From contig WNNJ02002441.1 of assembly GCA_012934845.2 (NCBI GenBank), positions 1 through 64,000 on the forward strand: DNA of 64,000 nucleotides, read 5' to 3'. This document shows, in pieces, positions 19,723 to 32,239 of the stretch (position 1 is the stretch's first letter; each line of letters opens with the position of its first letter). Below the pieces are notes generated by a model that saw nothing but the letters and a program-made list of their open reading frames with translations, was not told the DNA's origin and searched no databases. Source of the stretch: Pomphorhynchus laevis. Taxonomy: Eukaryota > Acanthocephala > Palaeacanthocephala > Echinorhynchida > Pomphorhynchidae. Both the position numbers and the translations under genes were made by a program.

Positions 19723-20214
19723 AAAATAGGAAAGAGAAAGTCAGAAGATAATTTAGAAGAAAACGTTAGTGTAGAGGGATTAGTATCAAGAACAAGAAGG
19801 AAGAAAATTGTAAGTCTGCTAGATACAATATCAGAAGATACAGAAATGAGTGAAGCACCAGTAAAGGTTGATGAAACAATTTGGGACACAATTTTAACAT
19901 TGTTAACAGGTACAACCTTTGAATCAATTCTTGAAGGGCTGAGGAAAATTCCTGAGGACAACAGAGCATTTTTAGTATCTATGGCATTTTGCGGTGCAGT
20001 TGGAGGAGGGAAGTCTATGAGGACTATGGCGTCTCAAGCCAGTAGATTATCAAGGATACGTGCTGACACAGTGTTTGTCAAAGGTGCTTTTGGAGAATTG
20101 AACTACACTGTCATCACGCTATTAGGGCACATCTTGTGTAGAGAGGGAGTCAGGCCGGATTTCACAGCAAGGTTTGAGCAGAAACACACAATGCCGCATC
20201 ATCAAAACGCCTAA
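19723..20214 (+). CDS. Captured ORF1-like frame in the satellite HOR, unit 1
   Basis: Open from 19723 to 20214, with ATG at 19846 giving 122 codons. Upstream codons form a basic/acidic linker (KRKSEDNLEENVSVEGLV). The core reads IWDTI, SILEGLRKIPED, AFLVSMAFCGAVGGGKSM and LNYTVITLLGHILCREGV, loosely resembling PLE-2 ORF1. The last nine residues or so (MPHHQNA) come from satellite monomer, so the coding fragment is truncated at FEQKH. GAVGGGKS fits the Walker A pattern, but nothing else of a P-loop ATPase is visible. No promoter seen. Differences between units include replacements and a nonsense change, so it is probably carried passively. Confidence 0.4.
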   Translation, partial: KIGKRKSEDNLEENVSVEGLVSRTRRKKIVSLLDTISEDTEMSEAPVKVDETIWDTILTLLTGTTFESILEGLRKIPEDNRAFLVSMAFCGAVGGGKSMRTMASQASRLSRIRADTVFVKGAFGELNYTVITLLGHILCREGVRPDFTARFEQKHTMPHHQNA

Positions 20215-22421
20215 GAAATATAAAGATGGTCTAATAAACAACTTTTCAGTTTACTATAATTTGGCTGTTAAAATAGAGCAATTTATAGAAAATGCTATTT
20301 TTCAAAAGGAAATCAGACAGCCAAAACGTCATCGAGATGGCTCATATTACAGATTAGTGCTTCTTGTCATCATTGACGTTTTGAAATGACGAATAAAATG
20401 CTGATCTTTCACTGTAAACGTTTTTTACCTACAGCAGCTTTCAACATTTTGCCTTATTCCAATAAAATGCTGACTCTTGTTATCATGCTTGTTTAATGCA
20501 ATCTCAATGATACATACGGTAATCTCTTAAATAATTTAACGAATGACACTATGGCGATCAATTGAATTCACTGATATAAATAGAGCTTGTCTGATAAGCA
20601 AATTTTTAGTTGACGAGAATTCAGCAGTTTCAATTAAGCTTTATAGAGAACATACTATTTTTACAAAGTCAATCATGTAGTCGAAAAGTCATCAAGATGA
20701 TCATACTACATATTAGTGCTTGTGTTTATCTTTAACGTTTAGAAGTTACAGGTAACATGATAATCGTTTGTGTTGACCAGTTATTTAAAGACAGCAGCTT
20801 TCAACATATTGAAGTATTCTATTGAAATCCATGAAAATTTTTATCATGCATAATTCACGCAATCTTAATGATACACATGACAAATACTTTTATAGGATAA
20901 AAATGACACAATGCCGCATCATTCAAAAGCCTGATATAAATAAAGATGGTTTAATAAGCAACTTTTAAGTTTACTATAATATTGACGCGTAAATTAAGCA
21001 ATTTATAAAAAATGCTATTTTTCAAAAGTCAAGCAGACCGCAAAAACGTCATCAAAATGGCTCATACCACAGATTAGTGCTTCTAGTTATAATTGAAATT
21101 TAGACGTGACAAATAGTATGCCGATCGTTGATTGTAAACCTTTTTAACAAACAGCAGCTTTTAACATTTTGATTAATTCCAATGAAAATCTGACTCTTGT
21201 AATCATGCTTGTTTATTACAATCTTAATGATACGTACGATAATCTTTTGAAAAATTTAACGAATGACAATATGACGCAACAAATGAATTCACTGATAGAA
21301 ATAGAGCTGGTCTGACAAGCAAATTTTTAATTTATAAGAATTCAGCAGTTCGAATTAGGCTTTTTAGAGAGCATGCTATTTTTCAAAAGTCAAGCAGACA
21401 GCCATAATGTCATCAAGCTGGCTCATACTACTGATCAGTGCTTCCGGTCATCATTGGCATTTAGAGCTGCCGAATAGTATGCTGATTGTTGACTGTAGAT
21501 TTTTTTACCAACAGCAGCTTTTAACATTTTGCCCTATTCCAATGAAATGCTGACTCTTGTTATCATGCTTGTTTAATACAATCTCAATGATACATACGAT
21601 AATCTTTTTAAAAATTTAACGAATGACACTATAAAGCAACAAATGAATTCACTGATATAAATAGAGATACTCAGATAAGCAAATGTTTAGTTTACAAAAA
21701 TTCAGCAGTTTGAATTAAGCTATTAAGTGAATATGCTATTTTTCGAAAGTCAAGCATGCAGCCTAAACATCATCAAGATTGATCATACTACAGATGAGCG
21801 CTTGTGCTCATCTTTAATTTTTAAAAGTGACCAATAGTATGCTAATTGTTAGTGTTGACCAGTTATTAACCGACAGCAGCTTTCGACATATTGACGTATT
21901 CTATTGAAATCCATGACAATTTTTATTATGCATTATTGATGAAATCTTAATGATACACATGCCAAATTCTTTTATAGTAAAAATATGACAAAATGCCGCA
22001 TCATTAAAACGCCTAACAAAAATAGAGATGGTCTAATAAGCAACTTTTTATTTTACTAAAATTTTGCCGTTAAAATAGAGCAATTTATAGAAAATGCTAT
22101 TTTTCAAAGGTCAATTAGACCGCCAAAACGTCATCGAGATAGCTCATACTAAAGATTAGTGCTTCCGGTCATCACTGACGTTTTAACGAGATAAATAGTA
22201 TGCTGATCGTTGACTGTAAACCTTTTTTTAACAAACAGCGGCTTTTAACATTTTGCCTTATTCCAATAAAATGCAGAATCTTGTTATCATGCTTGTTTAA
22301 TGCAATCTCAATGATACATACGATAATCTTTTTATAGGATTAACAACAAATCCACCATTTACAAACTACATCTGATTAGCTAAAAAGAATCAAAGTCAAA
22401 TCTGTAAAGAATTCACATTAA

Positions 22422-22913
22422 AAAATAGGAAAGAGAAAGTCAGAAGATAATTTAGAAGAAAACGTTAGTGTAGAGGGATTAATATCAAGAACAAGAAGGA
22501 AGAAAATTGTAAGTCTGCTAGATACAATATCAGAAGATACAGAAATGAGTGAGGCACCAGTAAAGGTTGATGCAACAATTTGAGACACAATTTTAACATC
22601 GTTAACAGGTACAACCTTTGAATCAATTCTTGAAGGGCTGAGGAAAATTCCTGAGGACAACATAGCCTTTCTAGTATCTATGGCATTTTGTGGTGCAGTT
22701 GGAGGAGGGAAGTCTATGAGGACTATGGCGTCTCAAGCCAGTAGATTATCAAGGATATGTGCTGACACAGTGTTTGTCAAAGGTGCTTTTGGAGAATTGA
22801 ACTACACTGTCATCACGCTATTAGGGCACATCTTGTGTAGAGAGGGAGTCAGGCCGGATTTCACAGCAAGGTTTGAGCAGAAACACACAATGCCGCATCA
22901 TCAAAACGCCTAA
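22422..22913 (+). pseudogene. Captured ORF1-like frame, HOR unit 2 (nonsense-mutated)
   Basis: Same frame as at 19846, ATG at 22545. The Trp codon of WDTI is TGA at 22581-22583, and the preceding Glu is Ala (DATI). RIRAD is RICAD. The remainder is intact from 22680. Demonstrates lack of constraint within the array. Confidence 0.8.
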
Positions 22914-25119
22914 GAAATATAAAGATGGTCTAATAAACAACTTTTCAGTTTACTATAATTTTGCTGTTAAAATAGAGCAATTTATAGAAAATGCTATTTT
23001 TCAAAAGGAAATCAGACCGCCAAAACGTCATCGAGATGGCTCATATTACAGATTAGTGCTTCTTGTCATCATTGACGTTTTGACATGACGAATAAAATGC
23101 TGATCTTTCACTGTAAACGTTTTTTACATACAGCAGCTTTCAACATTTTGCCTTATTCCAATAAAATGCTGACTCTTGTTATCATGCTTGTTTAATGCAA
23201 TCTCAATGATACATACGGTAATCTTTTAAATAATTTAACGAATGACACTATGGCGATCAATTGAATTCACTGATATAAATAGAGCTTGTCTGATAAGCAA
23301 ATTTTTAGTTGACGAGAATTCAGCAGTTTCAATTAAGCTTTATAGAGAACATACTATTTTTACAAAGTCAATCATGTAGCCGAAAAGTCATCAAGATGAT
23401 CATACTACATATTAGTGCTTGTGTTTATCTTTAACGTTTAGAAGTTACAGGTAACATGATAATCGTTTGTGTTGACCAGTTATTTAAAGACAGCAGCTTT
23501 CAACATATTGAAGTATTCTATTGAAATCCATGAAAATTTTTATCATGCATAATTCACGCAATCTTAATGATACACATGACAAATACTTTTATAGGATAAA
23601 AATGACACAATGCCGCATCATTCAAAAGCCTGATCTAAATAAAGATGGTTTAATAAGCAACTTTTAAGTTTACTATAATATTGACGCGTAAATTAAGCAA
23701 TTTATAAAAAATGCTATTTTTCAAAAGTCAAGCAGACCGCAAAAACGTCATCAAAATGGCTCATACCACAGATTAGTGCTTCTAGTTATAATTGAAATTT
23801 AGACGTGACAAATAGTATGCCGATCGTTGATTGTAAACCTTTTTAACAAACAGCAGCTTTTAACATTTTGATTAATTCCAATGAAAATCTGACTCTTGTA
23901 ATCATGCTTGTTTATTGCAATCTTAATGATATGTACGATAATCTTTTGAAAAATTTAACGAATGACAATATGACGCAACAAATGAATTCACTGATAGAAA
24001 TAGAGCTGATCTGACAAGCAAATTTTTAATTTATAAGAATTCAGCAGTTCGAATTAGGCTTTTTAGAGAGCATGCTATTTTTCAAAAGTCAAGCAGACAG
24101 CCATAATGTCATCAAGCTGGATCATACTACTGATCAGTGCTTCCGGTCATCATTGGCATTTAGACCTGCCGAATAGTATGCTGATTGTTGACTGTAGATT
24201 TTTTTACCAACAGCAGCTTTTAACATTTTGCCCTATTCCAATGAAATGCTGACTCTTGTTATCATGCTTGTTTAATACAATCTCAATGATACATACGATA
24301 ATCTTTTTAAAAATTTAACGAATGACACTATAAAGCAACAAATGAATTCACTGATATAAATAGAGATACTCAGATAAGCAAATGTTTAGTTTACAAAAAT
24401 TCAGCAGTTTGAATTAAGCTATTAAGTGAATATGCTATTTTTCGAAAGTCAAGCATGCAGCCTAAACATCATCAAGATTGATCATACTACAGATGAGCGC
24501 TTGTGCTCATCTTTAATTTTTAAAAGTGACCAATAGTATGCTAATTGTTAGTGTTGACCAGTTATTAACCGACAGCAGCTTTCGACATATTGACGTATTC
24601 TATTGAAATCCATGACAATTTTTATTATGCATTATTGATGAAATCTTAATGATACACATGCCAAATTCTTTTATAGTAAAAATATGACAAAATGCCGCAT
24701 CATTAAAACGCCTAACAAAAATAGAGATGGTCTAATAAGCAACTTTTTATTTTACTAAAATTTTGCCGTTAAAATAGAGCAATTTATAGAAAATGCTATT
24801 TTTCAAAGGTCAATTGGACCGCCAAAACGTCATCGAGATAGCTCATACTAAAGATTAGTGCTTCCGGTCATCACTGACGTTTTAACGAGATAAATATTAT
24901 GCTGATCGTTGACTGTAAACCTTTTTTAACAAACAGCGGCTTTCAACATTTTGCCTTATTCCAATAAAATGCAGAATCTTGTTATCATGCTTGTTTAATG
25001 CAATCTCAATGATACATACGATAATCTTTGTATAGGATTAACAACAAATCCACCATTTACAACCTACATCTGATTAGCCAAAAAGAATCAAAGTCAAATC
25101 TGTAAAGAATTCACATTAA

Positions 25120-25289
25120 AAAATAGGAAAGAGAAAGTCAGAAGATAATTTAGAAGAAAACGTTAGTGTAGAGGGATTATTATCAAGAACAAGAAGGAAG
25201 AAAATTGTAAGTCTGCTAGATACAATATCAGAAGATACAGAAATGAGTGAAGCACCAGTAAAGGTTGATGAAACAATTTGGGACATAAT
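25120..25289 (+). pseudogene. Captured ORF1-like frame, HOR unit 3, truncated at a rearrangement
   Basis: ATG at 25243; the frame follows the others as far as IWD and then reads ATAATTTTAG into unrelated sequence. The break is the joint between satellite and the start of the second 25-kb copy. Confidence 0.8.
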
Positions 25290-25404
25290 TTTAGAATTTT
25301 AGAAACTTCGATTCAATTTGAACCAAAGAAACACATTAAACCATCCACGCAGCTAAATATAAGCATCTATAAACCTACTGAAATGTCAAAAATGGAAAAT
25401 GAGC
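25290..25404. other. Unassigned linker at the duplication joint
   Basis: About 115 bases between the truncated HOR and the first recognisable NL sequence. Not satellite and not matched elsewhere in the window. Copy 1 of this segment lies left of the window. Confidence 0.4.
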
Positions 25405-26638
25405 TTTTGTCCTAAAGACCTGCCGAACATTTCGATTCAAAATTCCCTCGTCTCGATCCATAAAAAGCGCTTGCGCTTAGAATCCGCGATCATATGAGTA
25501 GGCGAAATTTAATCCCACCTGATTTCCATGGGTTTGTCAATTGTCGCTCAGTCCATTCAGCAGTTGGTGAAGTGCATCGGTTTTGTCAGGAGAATAGTCA
25601 GCAACTCGCTGTGGCTGTTTTCCTTGATTTTTCCACTGCATTTGACCGCATCTCCATTCCCTTTGTTATCTCTTCTCTCAAATCCCTTGGGTTGTTTGCA
25701 AGAATTGTTAACAGGATAAAGATACAGCTGTACATTAAGCTATATTACTATGATGATGACCCTGATGCGCGTCAGTTCTACCATATTACGGGAGTGCCTC
25801 AAGGTTCCCCTCTCTCCTATTTTATATCTTGCTGCCTCCATCAATCTATTTAAAATATTTAAAAGTGATCAACGTCTAGTGGTGTACGCTAATGACACCA
25901 CAGCCCTGTTCACTGGACGCAAGTGCAAAGACGTAGTCTCGGACATCAGCCGCTTCTTTTTAAGATTAAAAGACTAGTTGCCCAGGTCCAACCGTGTTCT
26001 AAACTCCGGTAAATCGCAGGTGGTTGTCTTTCATGGCTCCCCTGCGACGAAGCAAAAACTTAAGAGACTAGCACTCTCTGCGCTCTCCTCCATATTTGCC
26101 TCTAAACTACTCCCTACCTTCACAAGTCGAGTAAAATATCTGGGGTTCACCGGTTTGGTGGACTGGTCGGTGAAAGCCGTCATGGATAATCAAAGTATCA
26201 TAAAGAGAGCTAGGTGGATCTGAAACGGGCCCAGCATCTCTCGTTGAAAGGGAAAAACCAGGTGCGCCTTTGGGGCACCTGGGCTATCTTGCGATCGTCT
26301 TATTTTCAAGAAGACGTCCCCCAGAGCAAAGGCTAAGGTTTCTTTAGCTCATCGTCTCTCGTTTACCCTGCATCGTCCGCACCGATTGATTTCTTCGGGG
26401 GGGGGTGAAAGACCCCGGGTGGTTCAATCGGAAAGCGGTGTGTTGGATTGGTTGGGGCGCTCAGATCCCCACGGATTTGAGGCCATAATTGGAAGAAGAC
26501 GATTAAGAAGTTAAGAAGCTATGAGTTGGTTTTTCTGTTTTTGGACTGACTTCTCAGGCTGTTTTTTAGACTGACTTTTTTTATCATTTGTATTCACGAC
26601 TTATGTTTTTGTTAGTAATAAAATCTTATTATTAAGAA
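25405..26638 (+). mobile_element. NL-2b: 5'-truncated I/Jockey-like non-LTR element
   Basis: Second copy of NL-2, complete to its left end. Sequence similar to NL-4 near 63640 starts around 25405; the element begins inside the endonuclease-RT linker and continues to the 3' tail. Part from 25760 on corresponds to 1-878. Differences from copy 1 include a one-base deletion at AATCAAAGTATC and several substitutions near 26340-26420. Confidence 0.8.
25494..26226 (+). pseudogene. NL-2b reverse transcriptase, broken, YAND catalytic box
   Basis: Frame 25494-25853 reads DFHGFVNCRSVHSAVGEVHR, then AVFLDFSTAFDRISIPFV (motif A) and GVPQGSPLSYFISC (motif B). A frameshift near 25850 leads to 25750-25977 with VVYANDTTALF (motif C; Asn codon 25891-25893). 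A TAG and then 25978-26223 give the thumb (VKYLGFT). In an active element this enzyme copies the RNA at the nicked target. The D-to-N change is shared by both duplicate copies, so it predates the duplication. Confidence 0.85.
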
Positions 26639-26708
26639 ATATTAAATTTTTTGCCAAAAAAAATGATAATTTCTGCTTCTTTGTTCTTGTAATAACTATA
26701 TATTTGAA

Positions 26709-27900
26709 ATGGAAGAAGATTATGGGTTTAGTATTTATTATCAAATTTGTCAGCATTATGGAACCGCTGTCTTGTCAATTGCTAGGGATTTGGAAAGAAC
26801 CAAACTCAAAATTGCCAAATGCTTATCCTCAATTCACTTTCTCAAAGTGTGTAAGAGAGAGAATATTGTACCTGTATGCCCCAGAGTTACTACCGGTATA
26901 AAGAATTTTAAATTTTCTAGATGTGCCTCGCATGTAAGTAATTTGATTTTAAAATTTGCAATTTCTAATGAATTTTGTTTAATTTATTCTCTTAAATATC
27001 ATTATTTTTCTTTTCCAAAAATTGTTAAATGTTTCTAATGATTTTTTATATTAATTAAATAATGCTATAAATAACAAATGTAAACTTTATACATTAAATA
27101 TTGGTTTTAAACATTTATACAAATTCTCTAAACTATATAATGAAAAGAATTATTTTATTTCTTACAAATCAATAGATAACCAAAAGTTTGTAAATTCATT
27201 GAAGCCAGTCACTAAAGCTCCATTAAACATTATAAATTGGACTGATAAATTATTAACTATTGAACAACGTAATATACTTGAATTAGGTCCTTACTTTACT
27301 TCACCATGTCTTTTACGTGCACACAAATTATCTTCAGATTAGAAAAGACTTTTATTTTCTCAGAAAACACTATTTATAATTTAGACAATTTCCTTAATTT
27401 AAACTTTAAATTAATGAGTAAAGATGCTGATGTTCCCAATGTTTTGAACAAAACCATCATTAGTGTTAAAAAAGAATTTGATGAATAGGGTTCGGTCGTA
27501 TCCAAGGCTGATAAACAGAACCAGTTTGTTGTTTTGTATAAGGAAGAATATACGCGAACGGGTCTTTCATTACTAAATTGCCATAAATTTGTTCGATTAA
27601 ATAATGATCATACAGCTACTCGACAAAGTGAGTTTAATAGATTCCTACGGCAATTATTTTCTAAACAAAAATTTCTGAAGAGTTTCTTAAATCTTATCTT
27701 CAAAAAATGCTAAACCAGGATTTTTATACTTATTGCCGAAAACTCACAAAGTTAAACACAGTGCAAGACCAATTGTAGCTTCATATTCCACTTTTCCTTA
27801 TAAAATTTTCAAATTTATTGCTACCATTTTACGATTTCTTATATCTGATAGTCATTTCTCATACATTAAAGATGGACCTCATTTTTCTCATTAAATCCGT
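26709..27900 (+). pseudogene. PLE-1 RT N-terminal and finger part, copy 2
   Basis: Frames 26709-27038 and 27306-27488 plus later pieces, with the same stops as copy 1 (for example the TAG after KKEFDE at 27486-27488). Small replacements occur, such as FHKVCKRE against FLKVCKRE. Confidence 0.75.
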
Positions 27901-27998
27901 GGACACTTCAAACATGTGTTTATCGAAAATTTGGTACAGGGCCAGATATTGTTTCGTGGACCTCAGACGTTTCAACTTATTGGCTGATTTCCGCTGCT

Positions 27999-28697
27999 AT
28001 GTCACATTACCTACGTTGCAGGCTTATCTGTTCTAACTATCACTTAATTTGTGAAAGAGAAAATGCTATCACACATAATTTACTTAAAAGTGGTTTTCCG
28101 CTTTGGGCTATTAAGAAAGCTAAATTTAAATCTTTAGCGCGTAAAAATAAAGTTTTTAGTCCTGAAAAAATATTACATTATATAGGAAAATACCTTTTGT
28201 TAGTAACAAGTGGAATTCAGTTTATTTTCAAAGTTTATTAACAAAAACATAAAAAAGTTGTATTAACAAAGTGCACATTTTTAACAGAAAATTACCTAAA
28301 CTTTACAACATTTTTAAGCGTAAACCAGATTTTAGCAAAGATGTCATTGTTTATAAAATACCTTGTAAAGAATGCGAACAGGTATATGTTGGTCAAACGG
28401 GTCAAGATTTGGTTAAGCGTATTAAAACACATAATTATAATGTACGAAAAAGGGACCATTTCTAGTGATGTTGCTCAGCATTTTCTGAGTTTGAATCATT
28501 CCGTTGATTTTGAAAATACATCTATTTTATCATTTGAAAGTAACTTGTTATCTCGCATTATTCAAGAAGCGTATTTTATTAAAAATGAAACTAATTTAAT
28601 ACTTAATAATAAATCCGATTATAACCTTAAATTAAATTATAATTACTTATTCAAATATTACATTATTTTATTTTTTCAATTCGTTTGTTTTTTCTAA
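27999..28697 (+). pseudogene. PLE-1 thumb and GIY-YIG endonuclease, copy 2
   Basis: Equivalent of 2748-3449 with the same frameshift between 28271-28465 (VYVGQTGQ) and 28341-28697 (AQHFLSLNHSVDFENT). A 3-base difference removes one codon near 28583 (IKNET against IKKKEPN). Otherwise unchanged. Confidence 0.8.
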
Positions 28698-29686
28698 TTG
28701 TATTATTATTTTGTTTTGGTTTAGATATAATTATAATGTATTACTCTAGTTTTACATTATTTTAATGATTAAATTCGTATTTTTGTTACTTATGTTATGA
28801 TTTTAATTTTATTTTGTTTTATGATTCTGTTTTTTTCTTTCTTTTTGTTTGTTTTTAAAATGTGTGTAAAATTTTAATGTATGATTGTTTTGTTTCTCGG
28901 TATTTTCTGTTTCTTTTAAGTAGAAATGCGGGGCACATCAATGCTTGTATTTTTGTATAAATGTTGGAAACACGAGGGAAACAAATTGTGAAACTTTTTT
29001 TGTAATCCTGATGTTGATAGCAGGAGCTATCGAAATATAGAATTTTTATCAAATAAAGGATATTCTCTGCTTCTTCGTTCCTGTAATAACTATATATTTG
29101 AAAATAATTTAACGGTCTCTTCCTTCCAATATGGTGGAATTAAACAACCGAAAAATACTGTTAAAATAAATAGCAAGAACGAAAAAGGATAGGAAACGTA
29201 TATCTTATGTGCTACTAAATGATAAAGTAAAAAATCTTACGTACTAAATGATATACTGATAACTTATAAAGCAAAAATAGAAAATTTCCTTCGTTATAAA
29301 CACATGCTCATATTATAGATGGCTGTTTAACAACCACGATATTAAATACGTGTTCTGTAACATTATTCAAGTACTCATTGTTCACAAGTACTCAAAAATG
29401 CAATGTTGGCAATATACAAGCACTCGAATGTAGAGATTTATGTGTACTCGTGCTAAAACGCCCTTCAGCAAATGTTCAGCACGAAACTACTGCAATACGG
29501 TAGTTTCCGTAAATCACAGCCCGTTATATATACGACTTCATTTACGTCTGATTTGTTTCAGTTGATAACAATAATGCATGGAAAGATCACTTAGCCAATT
29601 TATTCACACGAGCATCAAATCGCACGGTTGTCATTAAAGTGGTATTGTCATCTGATCAACATGCAAATATTTTCGTTTTAGAACAT

Positions 29687-30471
29687 TAGCATATAATTGA
29701 ATTTTCACATTATGATTAAATTCTAACAAAATGATTTTCACAATTATTAAATTATAACAAGATTTAACGATTGCATTGATAAATCACAATATTCTAAAAA
29801 TATGATTACACCATATTAACGAAATTATAACAACATTCTAACAACATGAGTTTTACAATAATTAATTTGACAATGCAGATTCACAATGCGGCTGTCAGAT
29901 GTGACTGCGCGTCGAATTCTGATATTCTCAAATCACTGGATTGTCGACACGCCTGTTCGAGATTTTGGCGTCACACCGGAGTCAACCACCTGCTTAAGTT
30001 CGCCCTGATATCTGCCGGATAACAATGCAGGCTGGAACCCATTGGATTATCGCGATCGGACGGTAAGCGCCCTGATAAAACTACATCAGTCTCGTGGACA
30101 AACGGTAAGCGCCTGGTATGGGACTTCACGTGCCCAACTACTTTGGGTCCAAGCTGGCGCGCACATTCTTTACAGGGACCAGGCACCGTTGCAAGCCTCG
30201 TGGAGGATCGCAAACAGCAAAGTACGTATGCTTGGACAGATCTACGATGATGTTTCAACCAGTGGTATTCAGTAGTTAGCATTTAATTGAATTTTCGCAT
30301 GATGATTAAATTCTAACAAGATGATTTTCACAATGATTAAATTATAACAAGATTTAAGGATTGCGTTGATAAATCACAATATTCTAAAAATATGATTACA
30401 AATATGATTTTGTTGTTTTCAACAAAATGATAACAACATTCTAACAAGATGAGTTATACAATGATTAACTT
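29687..30471. repeat. GC-rich island with flanking AT-rich direct repeats, copy 2
   Basis: Counterpart of 4441-5225: left repeat about 29687-29866, GC-rich interior about 29871-30279, right repeat about 30280-30471. The interior is identical by eye; the left repeat shows a few substitutions (CACCATATTAACGAAATTAT). Confidence 0.6.
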
Positions 30472-30736
30472 ATAACAAGATTCGACAATAATATTGCTAA
30501 ATTGTCAATAATAATTTCTTATTAGCTATTTACAATTTTTCCGTGTTCTATTTTTCAATATTTATTTGATACTACTTTGTTTTCGATACAATTACGCCAT
30601 TCATTCACGCTGTTGATATTTTAAATTGTGTTAATGATATTGGACTGTTCTAATTCTTTTGTATAGATATTAAAAATAAAGGTACCGCGCTACAATTTAA
30701 ACTTTCGGGGGGGGGCAACTGTATTTAAAACTTGTA

Positions 30737-31386
30737 CATGATAACTTCGGCAGAATGCCAATGAAATTTTGTATTTTAATCAATTCAATGATTTACTTCT
30801 TTTATTACAAATGTCAATTAACATGCATACCAATCGATTAAAAGATTTCTGTCATAATATATGGCTCGGCAAACTTACGCTACTGTGAAAATTACATATT
30901 TTTTGTTTTAAAGAGTTTAGCTATACAAAGCACTTTATCATAAAGCGCGAGTAGTACAATACATATTTTTGTAGATATACACTGTGTAATTATGCTTTAT
31001 TCGCATGCTTATCATTTTAAGCATTACTTTAAATGTAAACAATTTCCATTTGACAACCAATTAAATATCGAGAATAATGATAACGTAATAAGGATTCAGG
31101 CAAATCTTTATTTACAAAGTTTGGCGGGTAACATTGAATAATAAGAACTTTAGTTAATAAAGGAATTGCTAGATATGCCAAAATAAAAGTAACATCAAGT
31201 AAACTGTATATTGCGTTAGCGCATACAAATAAGTTCGACATCATCAAGTATTTGTAGCATTACACGAAAAAGTGCTAATCACGAAATGCAATTCAGATGC
31301 TTAAATCGAATGTATACACTTATTTTACAAAAAAGATCTTGCTAATGATTGAATAAAAAAGTCATTTTATTAATTTGATGCGAAAC
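30737..31386 (+). repeat. Single 650-bp unit, recombinant between units 1 and 2 of copy 1
   Basis: Begins CATGATAACTTCGGC as in unit 1 (5491) and continues AGAATGCCAATG as in unit 2 (6151). All later diagnostic sites checked (AAATGTCAATT, TTTAGCTATACA, TTTATCATAAAG) follow unit 2. The crossover therefore lies within about ten bases near 30745-30752. Confidence 0.85.
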
Positions 31387-31744
31387 TACTTCTTAAAGTA
31401 GTTTTCAAAGAAGCAAATCATCGCTTTTTTCACTTCCGATGTGATTAAAAAAATAATTTTATGCACAATTAGTATCAAAAATCAGTTCCTAACATGTTTT
31501 TCTAGATGGTGGTGTCTAGATAACAGTATATCTAGACGTAATAACTGGACAGTTCAAAGAAACATTCCTAAATCAATGATTTACAATAGCAGCAGCATTT
31601 AACAACAATTAAAGGTGTGCTTTTAAGAAATAAAATAATTATAATTGGGAAGTTTCTATATTTGTTGAACCACAAGAACATTTTGTTTGTTTATGTTCAG
31701 TATTAAACAGTTGACACCTATTTTAATGTGTTGTAGTAAAACGA

Positions 31745-31784
31745 CTGAAGAAGACCCTTTTGTGTTGAAACGTTTCAAATAAAG
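31745..31784 (+). ncRNA. Hammerhead-like motif, copy 2
   Basis: Identical to 7151-7190, including CTGAAGA and GAAAC. See that entry for the limits of the call. Confidence 0.45.
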
Positions 31785-32239
31785 AGTGTTTACTCCTGCT
31801 TTCTTAAACCAATTGAATTATTGGTTTTCGATGATCGCAGGAAACAATATCAAACAGCCAGATATAAATACAATCTCAGTGTTGTCATGCCGAACGAACA
31901 ACAAGCAAATATCTACGCACACATGCATTTCTTGTCATGCTGTTGGACGAAAAGAATAAGCTTTTAGTTTTTAAAAAATTAAGAAATAAAAATATAAATT
32001 TGCAGTGTCAGATTAGAATCTTCAAGCCTCATAATTGGAATTCATCACCATGCCTCATAATTGGAATTCCCCCTTTTTGACGGGGCATTGCGTTGTTTAT
32101 ATCCATGAATGTTCCCTCCCTCTCTAGATAACACCCTCCTCCAATAAACAGACCCTCTCTAGATAATATTCAACCCAGTCCGGAAAATAATTAGAGCTAT
32201 TTACTGCCTCAAATTCAGTTATTAAATCAAATCCCAGCT

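Larger units (their letters stand above)
14025..25289. repeat. Satellite array, copy 1
   Basis: Tandem array of two diverged monomer types, each about 345-355 bp, usually alternating. Type A contains ATGACACAATGCCGCATCAT and GAGCAATTTATAGAAAATGC; type B contains GAATTCACTGATATAAATAG and GAGAATTCAGCAGTT. Both share blocks such as AACGTCATC, ATAGTATGCT and CAGCAGCTTT, so they descend from one ancestor. The left part (14025-19630) is diverged; the right part is a homogenised 2699-bp higher-order repeat. Stop codons are frequent, and frames such as 15168-15389 reflect the shared monomer rather than a gene. Confidence 0.9.
19637..25289 (+). repeat. 2699-bp higher-order repeat, copy 1 (two units and a truncated third)
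   Basis: The captured frame starts at 19846, 22545 and 25243, giving periods of 2699 and 2698. Each unit combines about 2.15 kb of A/B monomers with about 0.55 kb of non-satellite sequence. Units are almost identical, showing recent homogenisation. The third unit is cut at about 25289 inside the captured frame, where the sequence passes towards NL-2b. Confidence 0.9.
26673..29103 (+). mobile_element. PLE-1 (copy 2), without the 508-bp insertion
   Basis: Same structure as 914-3857, bounded by direct repeats 26673-26709 and 29067-29103. Because the insertion is absent, the second RT piece (frame 27306-27488) runs on uninterrupted by foreign sequence. The palm deletion is shared, so it is older than the duplication. 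Confidence 0.85.

Noticed and set aside
19719-19961. Minus-strand 80-codon frame (MSSGIFLSPSRID...) repeated in every HOR unit
   Set aside because: It lies antisense to the captured frame and is a shadow of it; no motif or own context.
19846-20214. GAVGGGKS in the captured frame as an ATP-binding P-loop
   Set aside because: It fits GxxxxGKS, but the related PLE-2 ORF1 does not conserve it and no Walker B or fold context is seen.
14025-25289. Regular short repeats as a CRISPR array
   Set aside because: Repeat units are about 350 bp, without unique spacers, in eukaryotic retroelement context.
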